A stretch of 64,000 bases of DNA from Clostridium weizhouense (GCF_019431045.1 NZ_JAHXPT010000001.1:62001-126000); one strand, 5' to 3'; shown: positions 17,411 to 27,480, numbered from the stretch's first letter. The notes: generated by a model not told the origin, from the sequence alone. A program made the numbers and translations.

Positions 17411-18603
17411 AAAGTTTCCTCCCCTAATATAAATCTAGCTATTTCTTCTTTATTAAGGGTCTTTATATCATTAGGTACATTTTGACCTGTAGTAACAAAT
17501 TTAATTGCTTTATTTGATCGCTTCATTATGTTATATAACGAGCCATAAGCTGTAGTTTCATCTAATTTTGTAATTATAATACTATCATATCCTAAACTTT
17601 CATATCCTTTTAAAATACTTATAATATCCTTATTTTTTGTTGTTGCACTTATTACCATATTTACATTGTCTGGATTTGCCTTTTCTATGAATGCCCTTAA
17701 TTCTGAAATTTGCATTGTATTTTTACTGCTTCTTCCAGTGGTATCAATAAGGACTACATCACAATCCTTCATAGATTCTATTGCTGCTTCCATTTCCTTT
17801 ATTGTAATAACTACTTTAAATGGGATATTCATTATTTCAGCATATGTTTTAAGTTGTTCAATAGCACCTATTCTATATGTATCAACTGTTATTAACCCAA
17901 CACTCTTTTTATCAACAAGTGCTAATTTTCCTGCTAATTTAGCTATAGTTGTAGTTTTTCCTACACCTGTTGGTCCTACTAATACAATTTTTCCTTTTAT
18001 TTCTTCTTTAAAGTCTAAAAATGTATTTTCAAAAATTTTTCTTAAACTTTCTTCTTCATCTATTCCTTCATATAAATCATGTTTTACTTTTTCCATTATT
18101 TCATCATGAAATTCTTCATCTATATCAATATCATCTAATTTTTCTTTTAAAGTATTAACCTCTTCATCCTTAGAAGTATTTTCAATAACCTTATTAAGTA
18201 GTTCTTTCATCTCATTAACTTCTTTATATATTGTATCTTGTTTTGTATTTTTTAACGACTCTTTGGGTTCGTTTTTATTTAATGATGAATTAACTTTTTT
18301 ATCTTGTTGTTTATTATTACTATCTTCTATATTGTAATCTTTTGTTGTATTTTCCATTAGCTTCTTTATACTTGCTAATGAATCTTCAAAGCTATCTTCT
18401 TGCTTTTTAATGTTAGATTTTTTAGAATCCGATGAATTTTCAATAGCTGCTGTTACTTCTATTAATTTCCCAGAAAATAACCCTTTAAATCCAGCTTTTC
18501 TTACTTTTCTTTGGCTTATTATAATCGCATCTTTTCCTAATTCGTATCTAATTCTTGTTAAAGCTTCATTCATATTACTTACAAGATATCTTTTAATAAT
18601 CAT
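17404..18603 (-). CDS. flhF: FlhF, SRP-type GTPase for flagellar placement
   Basis: 399 residues with B, N and G domains. The N-terminal basic domain starts MIIKRYLVSNMNEAL; a low-complexity linker (about 55-125) follows, then the N domain and a G domain with P-loop GPTGVGKTT (210-218), DTYRIGAIEQL, DTTGRS and TKLDET motifs. FlhF is a signal-recognition-particle-like GTPase that recruits early flagellar components. Its ATG touches the flhA stop codon, and its end overlaps flhG, so the three are translationally linked. Confidence 0.95.
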   Translation of the reverse strand: MIIKRYLVSNMNEALTRIRYELGKDAIIISQRKVRKAGFKGLFSGKLIEVTAAIENSSDSKKSNIKKQEDSFEDSLASIKKLMENTTKDYNIEDSNNKQQDKKVNSSLNKNEPKESLKNTKQDTIYKEVNEMKELLNKVIENTSKDEEVNTLKEKLDDIDIDEEFHDEIMEKVKHDLYEGIDEEESLRKIFENTFLDFKEEIKGKIVLVGPTGVGKTTTIAKLAGKLALVDKKSVGLITVDTYRIGAIEQLKTYAEIMNIPFKVVITIKEMEAAIESMKDCDVVLIDTTGRSSKNTMQISELRAFIEKANPDNVNMVISATTKNKDIISILKGYESLGYDSIIITKLDETTAYGSLYNIMKRSNKAIKFVTTGQNVPNDIKTLNKEEIARFILGEETLC

Positions 18604-20669
18604 TAAATAGTTACAACTCCTCCACTATTAATCTCAATATCATTTGGTACTTCATTTAATGAAATTACCATAATATGTGGAAATACCATTTCAATTAATT
18701 TTTTAAATACAGCCCTTATATTTGGAGATACTAATATAACAGGTTGATTGTTATTGAAATAAATCGTTTCAATAGTATTTTTTATACTTCCAAGTAATTT
18801 AGTTGTTGTTTCTGGATCAACTGTTGGAAAAGATCCTTGAACAGATTTTTGAATATTGCTACCAATAATTTCTTCAATTGCAGGATCTAAAGTTACTACA
18901 GTAATAGCTTTATCATCATTTATTATTTGATTACAAATTGTCCTTGCTAAAGCAAATCTAACATATTCAGTTAAAAGCTCTAAATCTCTAGTATTTCTAG
19001 CATTATCTGCTAATGATTCCATTATTGTAACCATATCTTTTATTGGAACTTTTTCTCTTAATAAATTCTGTAAAACTTTTTGAATTTCTCCTATTGTCAT
19101 TAAATCTGGTATAAGTTCTTCTATAACAGCACTATATTTTTCTCTTAAGTTATCAATAATAAGCTTAACTTCTTGTCTTCCAAGTAATTCATAAGAATGT
19201 GCTTTAATTGTTTCAGTTAAATGCGTTACCATAACCGTTGTTGGATCAACTACTGTAAATCCTTTGATTTCAGCTTCTTCTCTTTGATCTTTATTTATCC
19301 ATACTGCTGGTAACTTGAATGTTGGTTCAAGCGTCTTTATACCTGGTATTTCTGAAGAATCTCCATTTGGATTCATACAAAGTAACATACTAGGCATTAG
19401 TTCAGCTGAGGCTATTGAAGTCCCTCTTATTTTAACTATATATTCATTAGTTCTTAATTGGAGATTATCTCTAATTCTTATTGGCTGAACCACTATTCCC
19501 ATTTCAATTGCACATTGTCTTCTCACAGAAGCAATTCTTTGAAGTAAATCACCACCAGAACTTTCATCTGCTAATGGAATAAGACCATATCCAATCTCAA
19601 CCTCCATAGGTTCTACAGAAATTAAGTTCATAACATTTTCTGGTTCTTTACGTTCTGCTTCAATAATTTCTTCTTCTTCAGAAATAAACTCTTGTTCTTG
19701 TTGTTTTGTTTCTTCTTTATATAACATAAAAGACAATATCCCCATTGATACTGCTGCAATTAAAAATGGTGCTTTAGGCATACCTGGAACTACTGCTAAA
19801 AATAACATTACAGCACTAGCTATTGATGTTGCAATTGGGAAACCTGTTAATTGTTTTGATAATGCTTTACCGAAATTATTATCATCCCCTGAACGAGTTA
19901 CTAATATACCTGAAGCTGTTGATATTAATAAAGCTGGTACTTGGCTTACAAGTCCGTCACCAACAGTTAATTGGACATATTTAAGCGCTGCCTCTCCAAT
20001 GCTTAAATCTTTTTGCATTACACCTATTATAATTCCTGCTATAATATTTATTACTGTAATTATAATTCCTGCAATTGCATCTCCTTTAACAAACTTAGAT
20101 GCACCATCCATAGATCCATAAAAATCTGCTTCTAATTGCAAGTCTTGTCTTCTTTTTTTAGCCATAACTTCATCGATTAATCCTGAATTTAAATCAGCAT
20201 CAATACTCATCTGTTTACCTGGCATAGCATCTAATGTAAATCTAGCTGATACTTCTGAAACTCTTCCTGCACCCGCCGTAATAACTATAAATTGAATAAT
20301 AATTATAATTAAAAATATAATTATACCAACAACATAATTTCCACCAATAACAAAATCTCCGAATGCTTGAATAATTTGTCCTGCATCACCTTCACTTAAA
20401 ATAAGTCTTGTTGATGATATATTAAGACCTAGTCTAAATAAAGTTGTAACTAGCAATAAAGTTGGAAATATTGAAAGTTGTAATACATTAGTTGTAAACA
20501 TAGTTATCATCATAATAACTACTGACAATGTTATGTTAAATGCTAAAAGTATATCTAATACCATCTTAGGTAATGGTATGATCATCATAAGTACTATACA
20601 TATAACTGCTCCTGCTACCACTACATCTAGGTTATTTTTTATATCGAGTCTTTTGTCTCCAACACCCAA
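18603..20669 (-). CDS. flhA: Flagellar export gate protein FlhA
   Basis: 688 residues. The N-terminal half has eight hydrophobic segments with the conserved FHIPEP-type loop (TRFRLDAMPGKQ equivalent: SARFTLDAMPGKQMSIDADLNSG). The C-terminal cytoplasmic domain (about 330-688) docks chaperone-substrate complexes. It forms the nonameric export gate ring. The start is TTG at 20667-20669 behind AGGATGG; a second TTG lies three codons in. It follows fliR/flhB at 39 bases. It is full length with no odd features. Confidence 0.95.
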   Translation of the reverse strand: MGVGDKRLDIKNNLDVVVAGAVICIVLMMIIPLPKMVLDILLAFNITLSVVIMMITMFTTNVLQLSIFPTLLLVTTLFRLGLNISSTRLILSEGDAGQIIQAFGDFVIGGNYVVGIIIFLIIIIIQFIVITAGAGRVSEVSARFTLDAMPGKQMSIDADLNSGLIDEVMAKKRRQDLQLEADFYGSMDGASKFVKGDAIAGIIITVINIIAGIIIGVMQKDLSIGEAALKYVQLTVGDGLVSQVPALLISTASGILVTRSGDDNNFGKALSKQLTGFPIATSIASAVMLFLAVVPGMPKAPFLIAAVSMGILSFMLYKEETKQQEQEFISEEEEIIEAERKEPENVMNLISVEPMEVEIGYGLIPLADESSGGDLLQRIASVRRQCAIEMGIVVQPIRIRDNLQLRTNEYIVKIRGTSIASAELMPSMLLCMNPNGDSSEIPGIKTLEPTFKLPAVWINKDQREEAEIKGFTVVDPTTVMVTHLTETIKAHSYELLGRQEVKLIIDNLREKYSAVIEELIPDLMTIGEIQKVLQNLLREKVPIKDMVTIMESLADNARNTRDLELLTEYVRFALARTICNQIINDDKAITVVTLDPAIEEIIGSNIQKSVQGSFPTVDPETTTKLLGSIKNTIETIYFNNNQPVILVSPNIRAVFKKLIEMVFPHIMVISLNEVPNDIEINSGGVVTI

Positions 20670-20708
20670 ATCTTATCCCATCCTTTATTAAAAAAATAAA
20701 ACTACGTA

Positions 20709-22544
20709 TTATTTTTTAAGCTTTAATACCACTGCTAAAACTTCTGCAACCCCTTGATATAAGTCTTGAGGTATATCTTGATCTATTTCTACTTTTTCAT
20801 ACATTAATCTAGCAAGTGGTTTATTTTCAATAATAGGAACATCATTATCTTGTGCTATTTTTTTTAATTTAAGTGCAACATAATCTGCTCCTTTTGCGAC
20901 AACTTTAGGAGCATTCATTTCTCCCCCTTCTTCATACTTCAAGGCAATAGCTAAATGTGTAGGATTCGTAATTACAACCGTTGCATCTGCAACTGATTGC
21001 ATCATTCTTCTCATACCTATTTCTTTTTGCTTTTGTTTTATTTTTCCTTTTACTTGAGGGTCTCCTTCAGCTTGTTTATATTCATCTTTAATTTCTTGTT
21101 TACTCATTCTTAATTCTTTATTATGCAATCTAAATTGAATAAAATAATCTATAGCTGCAATAATAATTAATGCAATAGTTATTTTAATAAATATACCTAC
21201 TACTAATAGTTTAATCTCATCACCTAACGAAGGTAAATATAAGTTTGATATATTCATTATTTTAACATAATTTTCCTTAACATATTGATAAGCTAAAATA
21301 GATATTATAATTACTACTACTATATTCTTTATTAAACCAGTAAAAGTCCTTTTTGAAAACATATTTTTCAATCCCTTTAATGGATTTAATTTCCCAAGTG
21401 AAGGTTTTAATGGTTCTCTAGTAAACATAAATCCTGTCTGCATCAGACTTGCAGCAATTCCTCCTATCATTATAGGAATTGCAAATAATAAAAATAAAAT
21501 TACAATTTTAATAATACTAAATATACCAACATTCCCCAATGATAATTGTCCTAAATTATTTAATTGAGGAAAATTAAAAAAATAAATCATCGTACCTTTA
21601 AATGTTTCTATAATAGTTCCCCATAACGCTGAAACTACTATTGTACATATAGCCATTGTAAGTGCAGTACTTACTTCTTTACTTCTTGCAACTTGACCTT
21701 TTTTTCTTGCATCTGATTTTTTCTTTGGAGTTGCTTCTTCTGTCTTGTCATCTGAAAATATTAAAACTAATGGTAATGCTGGAATTGCTTTAAATATTTG
21801 TTCAAAAATATTAGGTAAATTATATATTGCACCACTAATTAGTTTAAATATTAAAGGTAATAATAGTATATATGTAATAAATCCTAATATATTTTTAATT
21901 GGTAATCCAAATATCATTACAGGAATTGCTGGTACAACTCTAACAATTAACCCTAAACATAAATCTGTTATAACAATTATCAATACAAGAGGTAATGCTA
22001 TTTTCACTCCTAATATAAAATATTCACAAATAGTTTTAATAACTACTAATATAGTTTCTTGATAAACTAATGTTTTACCTATTGGAAGTATATTAAAACT
22101 TCCTGCTAATAATTTAATTATCATATGATGTCCATCTATTATAAAAAATAACACCATAGATATCATGTATGAAAAATTTCCAAATAATGTGGTCTGTGTA
22201 TGGGAAGTTGGATCTAAAATAGATACCATTGCAAATCCTACATGTATATCAATCCAAGCTCCTGCAAATCTAACCATTTCAAAAATTAAATTTGTAACAA
22301 ATCCTAATACTATTCCATTCATTATTTCACTTAATGCAAAAAAAGCTAAAAGATATGTACTATTTATTTCATTTAAACTTGAATAATCTGTCAAGCCTAA
22401 TATTCCAAATGAAAATATTAAACATAATACTCCTTTTAAAATGTAAGGTGTTCCTTTAGGGAAAAATACATTAACTACAAGAAAGTATGATGATAATCTT
22501 AAAAATATAAAAAATAAAGCAAGAAAGTAGAATGTATCAATCAA
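20709..22544 (-). CDS. fliR/flhB: FliR-FlhB fusion: flagellar export gate and substrate-specificity switch in one protein
   Basis: 611 residues in one frame. Residues 1 to about 255 are FliR (MIDTFYFLALFFIFLRLSSY start; several membrane helices; VRVVPAIPVMIFGLPIK). From about 258 FlhB begins with DKTEEATPKKKSDARKKGQV and four more membrane helices. The autocleavage motif NPTH lies in VVITNPTHLAIALKYEEG near residue 525. FliR caps the FliP/Q/R export gate. FlhB cleavage switches export from rod/hook to filament substrates. The start is TTG behind GGAGGT. The fusion is known from other clostridia; no separate fliR or flhB is present here. The junction shows no internal start with a ribosome site that I can see. 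Confidence 0.94.
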   Translation of the reverse strand: MIDTFYFLALFFIFLRLSSYFLVVNVFFPKGTPYILKGVLCLIFSFGILGLTDYSSLNEINSTYLLAFFALSEIMNGIVLGFVTNLIFEMVRFAGAWIDIHVGFAMVSILDPTSHTQTTLFGNFSYMISMVLFFIIDGHHMIIKLLAGSFNILPIGKTLVYQETILVVIKTICEYFILGVKIALPLVLIIVITDLCLGLIVRVVPAIPVMIFGLPIKNILGFITYILLLPLIFKLISGAIYNLPNIFEQIFKAIPALPLVLIFSDDKTEEATPKKKSDARKKGQVARSKEVSTALTMAICTIVVSALWGTIIETFKGTMIYFFNFPQLNNLGQLSLGNVGIFSIIKIVILFLLFAIPIMIGGIAASLMQTGFMFTREPLKPSLGKLNPLKGLKNMFSKRTFTGLIKNIVVVIIISILAYQYVKENYVKIMNISNLYLPSLGDEIKLLVVGIFIKITIALIIIAAIDYFIQFRLHNKELRMSKQEIKDEYKQAEGDPQVKGKIKQKQKEIGMRRMMQSVADATVVITNPTHLAIALKYEEGGEMNAPKVVAKGADYVALKLKKIAQDNDVPIIENKPLARLMYEKVEIDQDIPQDLYQGVAEVLAVVLKLKK

Positions 22545-22559
22545 CTTTTCTACCTCCTT

Positions 22560-22829
22560 TTAGGTTGTAATCTGTGTAATTAATTCAAATATTCTTGTTG
22601 TAAAAGACATAAGTGTTTGAAGCATCCAACTTCCTAAAAATATCCCAACAATAGCTGCTGCAATTAATTTAGGAACAAATGTTAATGTTTGTTCTTGTAT
22701 TTGAGTAGTTGCTTGCAAAATACTTATTACTAATCCTACAACTAAAACAACAATTAGTATTGGTGCTGATAATTTAGCAGCTACTACTATTGTGTCTTTA
22801 ATAACTCCATTTAGTAATGTCTGACTCAT
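22560..22829 (-). CDS. fliQ: Flagellar export gate protein FliQ
   Basis: 89 residues with two transmembrane hairpin helices and the family motif VVGLVISILQATTQIQEQTL (positions 25-44). FliQ is a small subunit of the helical FliPQR export gate. It lies 15 bases upstream of fliR/flhB and 11 bases after fliP. The length is exactly that of the family. Confidence 0.94.
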   Translation of the reverse strand: MSQTLLNGVIKDTIVVAAKLSAPILIVVLVVGLVISILQATTQIQEQTLTFVPKLIAAAIVGIFLGSWMLQTLMSFTTRIFELITQITT

Positions 22830-22840
22830 AAATTTTCACC

Positions 22841-23620
22841 TCACGAAAAACTCATAACTAATGATTTTACAAGTAAATACCACCCATCTACCATTACAAA
22901 TAATAACAATTTAAACGGTAATGATATCATAACAGGAGGTAACATCATCATTCCCATAGACATAAGAAGACTTCCTACAACCATATCTATTACTATAAAT
23001 GGTAAATAAATCAAAAATCCTATTTGAAATGCTGTTTTCAATTCACTTATTGCAAATGCAGGAATTAAGCTTGTAAAAGGAATATTTTCTCTTGTTAATT
23101 CTTCTTTGTTTGCTCCACTAAGTTCTACAAATAATTCTAAATCTTTTTCTCGTGTTTGTCTTAACATAAAATCTTTTATTGGCTTCGATCCTATCTCTAT
23201 CGCTTCATCCTGTGTTATAGTTTGATCCAAATATGGCTTAACTGCATTTGTATTAACATCATTATATACTGGTGTCATAATAAATACTGTTAAAAATAAT
23301 GCTAATCCTACCAAGACTTGATTTGGAATTGCTTGTTGTACTCCCATTGCACTTTTTACAAAAGAAAATACAACCACTATTCTAGTAAAAGATGTTATCA
23401 TTATTACTATTGATGGTAACACTGCCAAAATAGTAAAAAATATTAATATTTTAATATTATTTACATAATCATTTGGTGTAGTTTCTCCATTACCAACTGA
23501 TAAGTTTATTTGTGGCAAATCTACGCCAGTTGGTGATGCTTGTGCTTTTATACCCGAAAATGCTATAATAGCAAAGGTCAATACAAGCATAAAAATTACT
23601 CTTTTTTTATTCTTTCCCAT
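22841..23620 (-). CDS. fliP: Flagellar export gate protein FliP
   Basis: 259 residues with a cleavable N-terminal signal (KKRVIFMLVLTFAIIAFSGI, then AQA), the characteristic TSFTRIVVVFSFVKSAMGVQ and the C-terminal GMMMLPPVMISLPFKLLLF. FliP pentamers form the core of the export gate. The start overlaps the end of fliO by 14 bases. The ATG at 23618-23620 has GGAAGATAAGGATGG upstream, partly inside fliO. Confidence 0.95.
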   Translation of the reverse strand: MGKNKKRVIFMLVLTFAIIAFSGIKAQASPTGVDLPQINLSVGNGETTPNDYVNNIKILIFFTILAVLPSIVIMITSFTRIVVVFSFVKSAMGVQQAIPNQVLVGLALFLTVFIMTPVYNDVNTNAVKPYLDQTITQDEAIEIGSKPIKDFMLRQTREKDLELFVELSGANKEELTRENIPFTSLIPAFAISELKTAFQIGFLIYLPFIVIDMVVGSLLMSMGMMMLPPVMISLPFKLLLFVMVDGWYLLVKSLVMSFS

Positions 23621-23993
23621 CCTTATCTTCCTTTGATTTAAAATTATTAAATATATCTAAAAATTTAGTTTTATAATCAGAATGATATAATTTTTTTATA
23701 TCATATATAGAGTTTTTCCTATCTTCTTCAATTTTATTTATCTCTTCTTGTGATAGTTCTTCTAATTTTTGCATATTACTTGAAGAACTACTCATTATAT
23801 ACCCTTTTTTACCTACTTTTATAATTATTAAACTATTCTCTTTTGTTATTTGTACTCTGTCTATAATTTTAATGTATTTTTTTCCATTAATTTCATTTAC
23901 TTTACTTCCAAGAATTTTAGAAATAAAAATAATCAATCCTAAAACAAATGATAAAGATATAATTAAATTTATAAACATTTTATAAGTATCCAT
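23607..23993 (-). CDS. fliO: FliO/FliZ-type flagellar biosynthesis protein
   Basis: 128 residues: one N-terminal membrane helix (about 8-27) followed by the short beta domain YIKIIDRVQITKENSLIIIKVGKKGYIM that typifies FliO. FliO is a scaffold that helps assemble the FliP ring. Its position between fliL and fliP is the standard one. The C-terminal lysine-rich tail is variable. Confidence 0.88.
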   Translation of the reverse strand: MDTYKMFINLIISLSFVLGLIIFISKILGSKVNEINGKKYIKIIDRVQITKENSLIIIKVGKKGYIMSSSSSNMQKLEELSQEEINKIEEDRKNSIYDIKKLYHSDYKTKFLDIFNNFKSKEDKDGKE

Positions 23994-24007
23994 ATAATTC
24001 TTCTTTC

Positions 24008-24478
24008 TTATTGAGTTATAATACTATCAAACCTTATATCAACAACTTTACATTTTGCTAATTGTTTATTTATTTTATCCATAAGTTCAGTTTTTATTTT
24101 TTGTTCATTTTTGGGATCATTCATAAATTCAAGTTTTAAAGCTTTTAAATAGAATATTGTTGTATCTCTAATTACTACTTTTTTAGCTTCCATTTCAGTT
24201 GGTGCATCCTTATCTGAAACATCATATCCTACTGATATTTTACCTTTAAAATATCTTTTACCACCTTCATCCGCTAAATTTACAGTCATTTCGCCAAGGT
24301 CTACATAAACACATTCAATAGGTTTTTCTTTTACAGCTACTTGATTATTTTTTTGCATAAACATATATGTTCCTGCAAAAACTCCCCCACCTACAAGTAC
24401 TAAAGCTAATACGAAGATTATTATTTTTTTCATTCCTCCGCCTTTTCCTTCTTTTGTATCTTTTTCTTTATTAGCCAT
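24008..24478 (-). CDS. fliL: Flagellar basal body-associated protein FliL
   Basis: 156 residues: a short Lys/Gly-rich cytoplasmic tail, one transmembrane helix (IIIFVLALVLVGGGVFAGTY, about 19-38), and a periplasmic-side domain ending in VDIRFDSIITQ, the usual FliL terminus. FliL surrounds the stator MotAB and raises torque. The ATG overlaps the motB stop codon by one base, consistent with the motA-motB-fliL unit. Confidence 0.93.
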   Translation of the reverse strand: MANKEKDTKEGKGGGMKKIIIFVLALVLVGGGVFAGTYMFMQKNNQVAVKEKPIECVYVDLGEMTVNLADEGGKRYFKGKISVGYDVSDKDAPTEMEAKKVVIRDTTIFYLKALKLEFMNDPKNEQKIKTELMDKINKQLAKCKVVDIRFDSIITQ

Positions 24479-25218
24479 TATGATTCCTCCCCTTTACTAT
24501 ATTCAATCAAGATACTAACTCTTCTGTTTTTTGCTTTATTTTCTTCTGTATTATTATCTGCTATCGGTCTAAATTCTCCATAACCAGCTGCACTAAATTT
24601 TGTAGGCTTTTGATGTTTTGTTTCTACAAAATATCTAACTACAGTTACTGCTCTAGCAGTTGATAATTCCCAGTTACTTGCATACCTCGAATTACTAATA
24701 GGTACATTATCAGTATGTCCTTCTATTAAAATATCATTAGGTATAGATTCCATTAATGTATTAAGCTTCTCTAAGACACCCTTACTTTCTGGAATCAAAT
24801 CAGCTTTTGCAGATTCAAATAAAATATTATCTTTAAGTTCTAAAATTATTCCTCTTTCATCTGATTTAATATCCATCGCTTGACTTAAATTATTTTGTTC
24901 AACATATTTCTTTACATCTTGATACATAGTTTCTTTGCCTAAAGATTCTGCATCAACTACACCATCAACATCAGATTCTCCCCCAATTATAGGCACTTTT
25001 CCATTGTACTCATTATATTGCAAAAATGTATCTCCCGATTGACCTGTCATAACTGTAACAAACGCCTGCGATATTGATTGTACTTTTTGTGCATCAAGAC
25101 TTGACATAGAATAAAGTAAAATAAAAAAGGTTAAAAGTAGTGTAACACAATCTGAATAGGTTCCTAACCATTCATCTCCTCTTAAGCCACCATCATCTGA
25201 CTTTTTTTTCCTAGCCAT
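24478..25218 (-). CDS. motB: Flagellar stator protein MotB
   Basis: 246 residues. The plug/TM segment WLGTYSDCVTLLLTFFILLY carries the essential ion-carrying Asp23. The C-terminal OmpA-like peptidoglycan-binding domain (about 115-240) has IEGHTDNVPI and NRRVSILIEYS. It forms the stator with MotA, driven by protons or sodium; the ion cannot be told from sequence by eye. It follows motA by two bases. Confidence 0.95.
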   Translation of the reverse strand: MARKKKSDDGGLRGDEWLGTYSDCVTLLLTFFILLYSMSSLDAQKVQSISQAFVTVMTGQSGDTFLQYNEYNGKVPIIGGESDVDGVVDAESLGKETMYQDVKKYVEQNNLSQAMDIKSDERGIILELKDNILFESAKADLIPESKGVLEKLNTLMESIPNDILIEGHTDNVPISNSRYASNWELSTARAVTVVRYFVETKHQKPTKFSAAGYGEFRPIADNNTEENKAKNRRVSILIEYSKGEES

Positions 25219-25220
25219 TT

Positions 25221-26036
25221 CTATGCAACTCCTTCATTATTTTCTGAATTATTTTGAGCATAAATCGTTCTATCTTGTGGTGATAAATAAGCTATTAACT
25301 TATCTTCAACAATTCTTGGATTTACTCCTGACTGAATTGAAAGTATACCTTCAAGCATCATTTCTTTAATCGCAACTTCTTTTTGACTTTTGTTATTTAA
25401 ATTTTGTGCTATTGGTGATGCAAAAATATTAGCTATAAGCGAACCATAAAATGTCGTTATAAGCGCTTTACCCATCCCTGATGCTATTGTACTAGAATCA
25501 GTAAGATTTGCAAGCATTTGTATTAATCCTATAAGCGTACCTAACATACCGAATCCTGGTGCAAAGGCTCCCCAAGCTGCAAATATTCCTGAACCTGATT
25601 TATGTCTTGATTCCATTTCACTTATATCAAGTTCTAATATTTCCTTAATAGATTCTGGTTCTATTCCATCTACAACCATTTGTAAGCCTTTTTTTAAAAA
25701 TTGATCTTCTAATTGAGATATTGTGTCTTCTAGAGATAATAATCCATCTCTTCTTGCTTTTTTAGAAAGTTCTGCAAACTGACTAATTATCTCCATTGGA
25801 GAAATATTCGGTTCTTTAAATGATTGAACAAACAATGCTCCTGCTTTTTTTATCTCATCTAGTGGATATACAATCAATACTGCTGCAATAGATCCCCCAC
25901 CGGTTATAGCAACTGAAGATAAATCCCAAAATAGTTTTAAGTTACTTGCACCACTTCCTCCACTTGCCATACCATAAATCATTAATCCTAATCCTACTAT
26001 TAATCCCACGGCAGTCATTATATCTGTTTTTTTCAT
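25221..26036 (-). CDS. motA: Flagellar stator protein MotA
   Basis: 271 residues with four transmembrane helices (about 8-25, 33-57, 155-177, 187-207) and a cytoplasmic loop between helices 2 and 3 (SLEDTISQLEDQFLKKGLQM) that contacts FliG. The conserved AWGAFAPGFGMLGTLIGLI opens helix 3. It is the first gene of the motA-motB-fliL unit, 14 bases after flbD, with GGAGGCAC as ribosome site. Confidence 0.95.
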   Translation of the reverse strand: MKKTDIMTAVGLIVGLGLMIYGMASGGSGASNLKLFWDLSSVAITGGGSIAAVLIVYPLDEIKKAGALFVQSFKEPNISPMEIISQFAELSKKARRDGLLSLEDTISQLEDQFLKKGLQMVVDGIEPESIKEILELDISEMESRHKSGSGIFAAWGAFAPGFGMLGTLIGLIQMLANLTDSSTIASGMGKALITTFYGSLIANIFASPIAQNLNNKSQKEVAIKEMMLEGILSIQSGVNPRIVEDKLIAYLSPQDRTIYAQNNSENNEGVA

Positions 26037-26050
26037 TATTAGTGCCTCCT

Positions 26051-26242
26051 CTATCCCCTAAACGTAAAAATTTCTCTTTTATACTTTATAATTTTAGATT
26101 TTACTTCTTCTATACTATCAATAACTATGTATTTTTTACCATTGCTTAATGTAATTAATGTTTCTGGGACTTCTTCTATTTTTTCAATATGATCATCATT
26201 TAGTACAAAAGGCTTATTATTCATTCCTGTTAATTCAATCAT
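26051..26242 (-). CDS. flbD: FlbD-type small flagellar protein (SwrD)
   Basis: 63 residues matching the FlbD family: MIELTGMNNKPFVLNDDHIE, then PETLITLSNGKKYIV. In Bacillus the equivalent SwrD raises motor torque. It lies in the conserved place between flgE and motA. An 101-base gap upstream separates it from flgE1. The ATG at 26240-26242 follows GGGGGG. Confidence 0.9.
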   Translation of the reverse strand: MIELTGMNNKPFVLNDDHIEKIEEVPETLITLSNGKKYIVIDSIEEVKSKIIKYKREIFTFRG

Positions 26243-26343
26243 AAATTACCCCCCTAAAATTTTAATTTATTTATAACTCAATGTATGTTTATAGTATTAA
26301 AATTTATATAAATGGGGAGAGTTTTAATCTCCCCATTTATATA

Positions 26344-27363
26344 TTATCTCATTAAATTAGTTATTGTTTGAAGTATTTCATCTCCAGTTGATATCATCTT
26401 AGAAGAAGCTTGGAATGATCTTGTGGCTGTTATCATATCTGTAAACTGTTCTGTTAAATCTACATTTGAAGCTTCTAAAGCACCTTGAATTAAAGATCCA
26501 AATCCCTTACTATTATCTTTAGCTTCATCTATTCCTTTATATGTCTCAATTATTTCAGCACCTGAATTTGCTGAGCCTTGTAATAAATTTCCACCTATAG
26601 ATGTTAAACCTTCAGGATTTTTAAAAGTTGCCTTAGCTATTTGACCTAATGCAGTTCTTTTATTATTTCCAAGTACAGCTGTAATAACTCCATCTTTTCC
26701 TATTTCAAATGACTTTACTGGTTGAGTAGTTCCATCTGACATAGTAACTTTATCAGGTATCATTAATGGAAATAATTCATTTGTAGGTGATTTTAAATCT
26801 GTTGCATCTGCATCTACATAATTTACTTTTGCTTTTCCACCATCATCTGTAATACTAGTAGTAGCTCCATCATTCAACAAATATCCCATTATTCTATATC
26901 CATCTGATGTTAATAAATTTCCTTCATGATCTAAAGTAAGATTTCCATCTCTTGTATATGATACTTGTAATTTTCCTGTTGGATCAAGTGCCTGAGTATC
27001 ATCAACAACTTTATTTCCACCACCATCAGTATAACTTGGTTTCCCTTTTGCTACCATTAAGTATCCTTCTCCATCAATACAAATATCTAAACTTCTTCCT
27101 GTTGATAGAGCATTACCTTGTCCCATAACCTTATTTATACTTGCAAGTTTTGCTCCAAGTCCTACTTGCTTTGCATTAGTACCACCCATTACTCCAGTAG
27201 GTGCTGTTGCATTTGATGTATTTTGATAAAGCATATCAGAAAATCTAGCTGTTGATGCTTTAAATCCAGTAGTACCTACATTGGCAATATTATTACCTAT
27301 AACATCTAGTTTAGTTTGATTGACTTTCATTCCACTTATTCCTGAGTACATCGATCTTAACAT
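26344..27363 (-). CDS. flgE: Flagellar hook protein FlgE, copy 1 (downstream)
   Basis: 339 residues with the rod/hook N-terminal motif LDVIGNNIANVGTTGFKAST and the C-terminal EASNVDLTEQFTDMITATRSFQASSKMI. FlgE polymerises into the hook under the FlgD cap. It is a near-duplicate of the gene immediately upstream at 27481. Differences cluster at residues about 110-175 and 270-290, while long stretches (for example the segment from DDGGKAKVNYVDADATD) are identical at the DNA level too. It has its own ribosome site (GGAGGAAAGCTAAT) and a 117-base gap upstream. Confidence 0.95.
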   Translation of the reverse strand: MLRSMYSGISGMKVNQTKLDVIGNNIANVGTTGFKASTARFSDMLYQNTSNATAPTGVMGGTNAKQVGLGAKLASINKVMGQGNALSTGRSLDICIDGEGYLMVAKGKPSYTDGGGNKVVDDTQALDPTGKLQVSYTRDGNLTLDHEGNLLTSDGYRIMGYLLNDGATTSITDDGGKAKVNYVDADATDLKSPTNELFPLMIPDKVTMSDGTTQPVKSFEIGKDGVITAVLGNNKRTALGQIAKATFKNPEGLTSIGGNLLQGSANSGAEIIETYKGIDEAKDNSKGFGSLIQGALEASNVDLTEQFTDMITATRSFQASSKMISTGDEILQTITNLMR

Positions 27364-27480
27364 ATTAGCTTTCCTCCATTTATGTTTTAATTTTATCTTT
27401 CGTTATCAATATAAAATCAAGTTGAATTTTTATCTTTTAATAGCCAACATTAATCTTAATTGTTAATAATCAATTTTAGT

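Noticed and set aside
17666-18109. 147-codon open frame on the plus strand
   Set aside because: Antisense to the GTPase domain of flhF, no ribosome site or promoter; a shadow frame.
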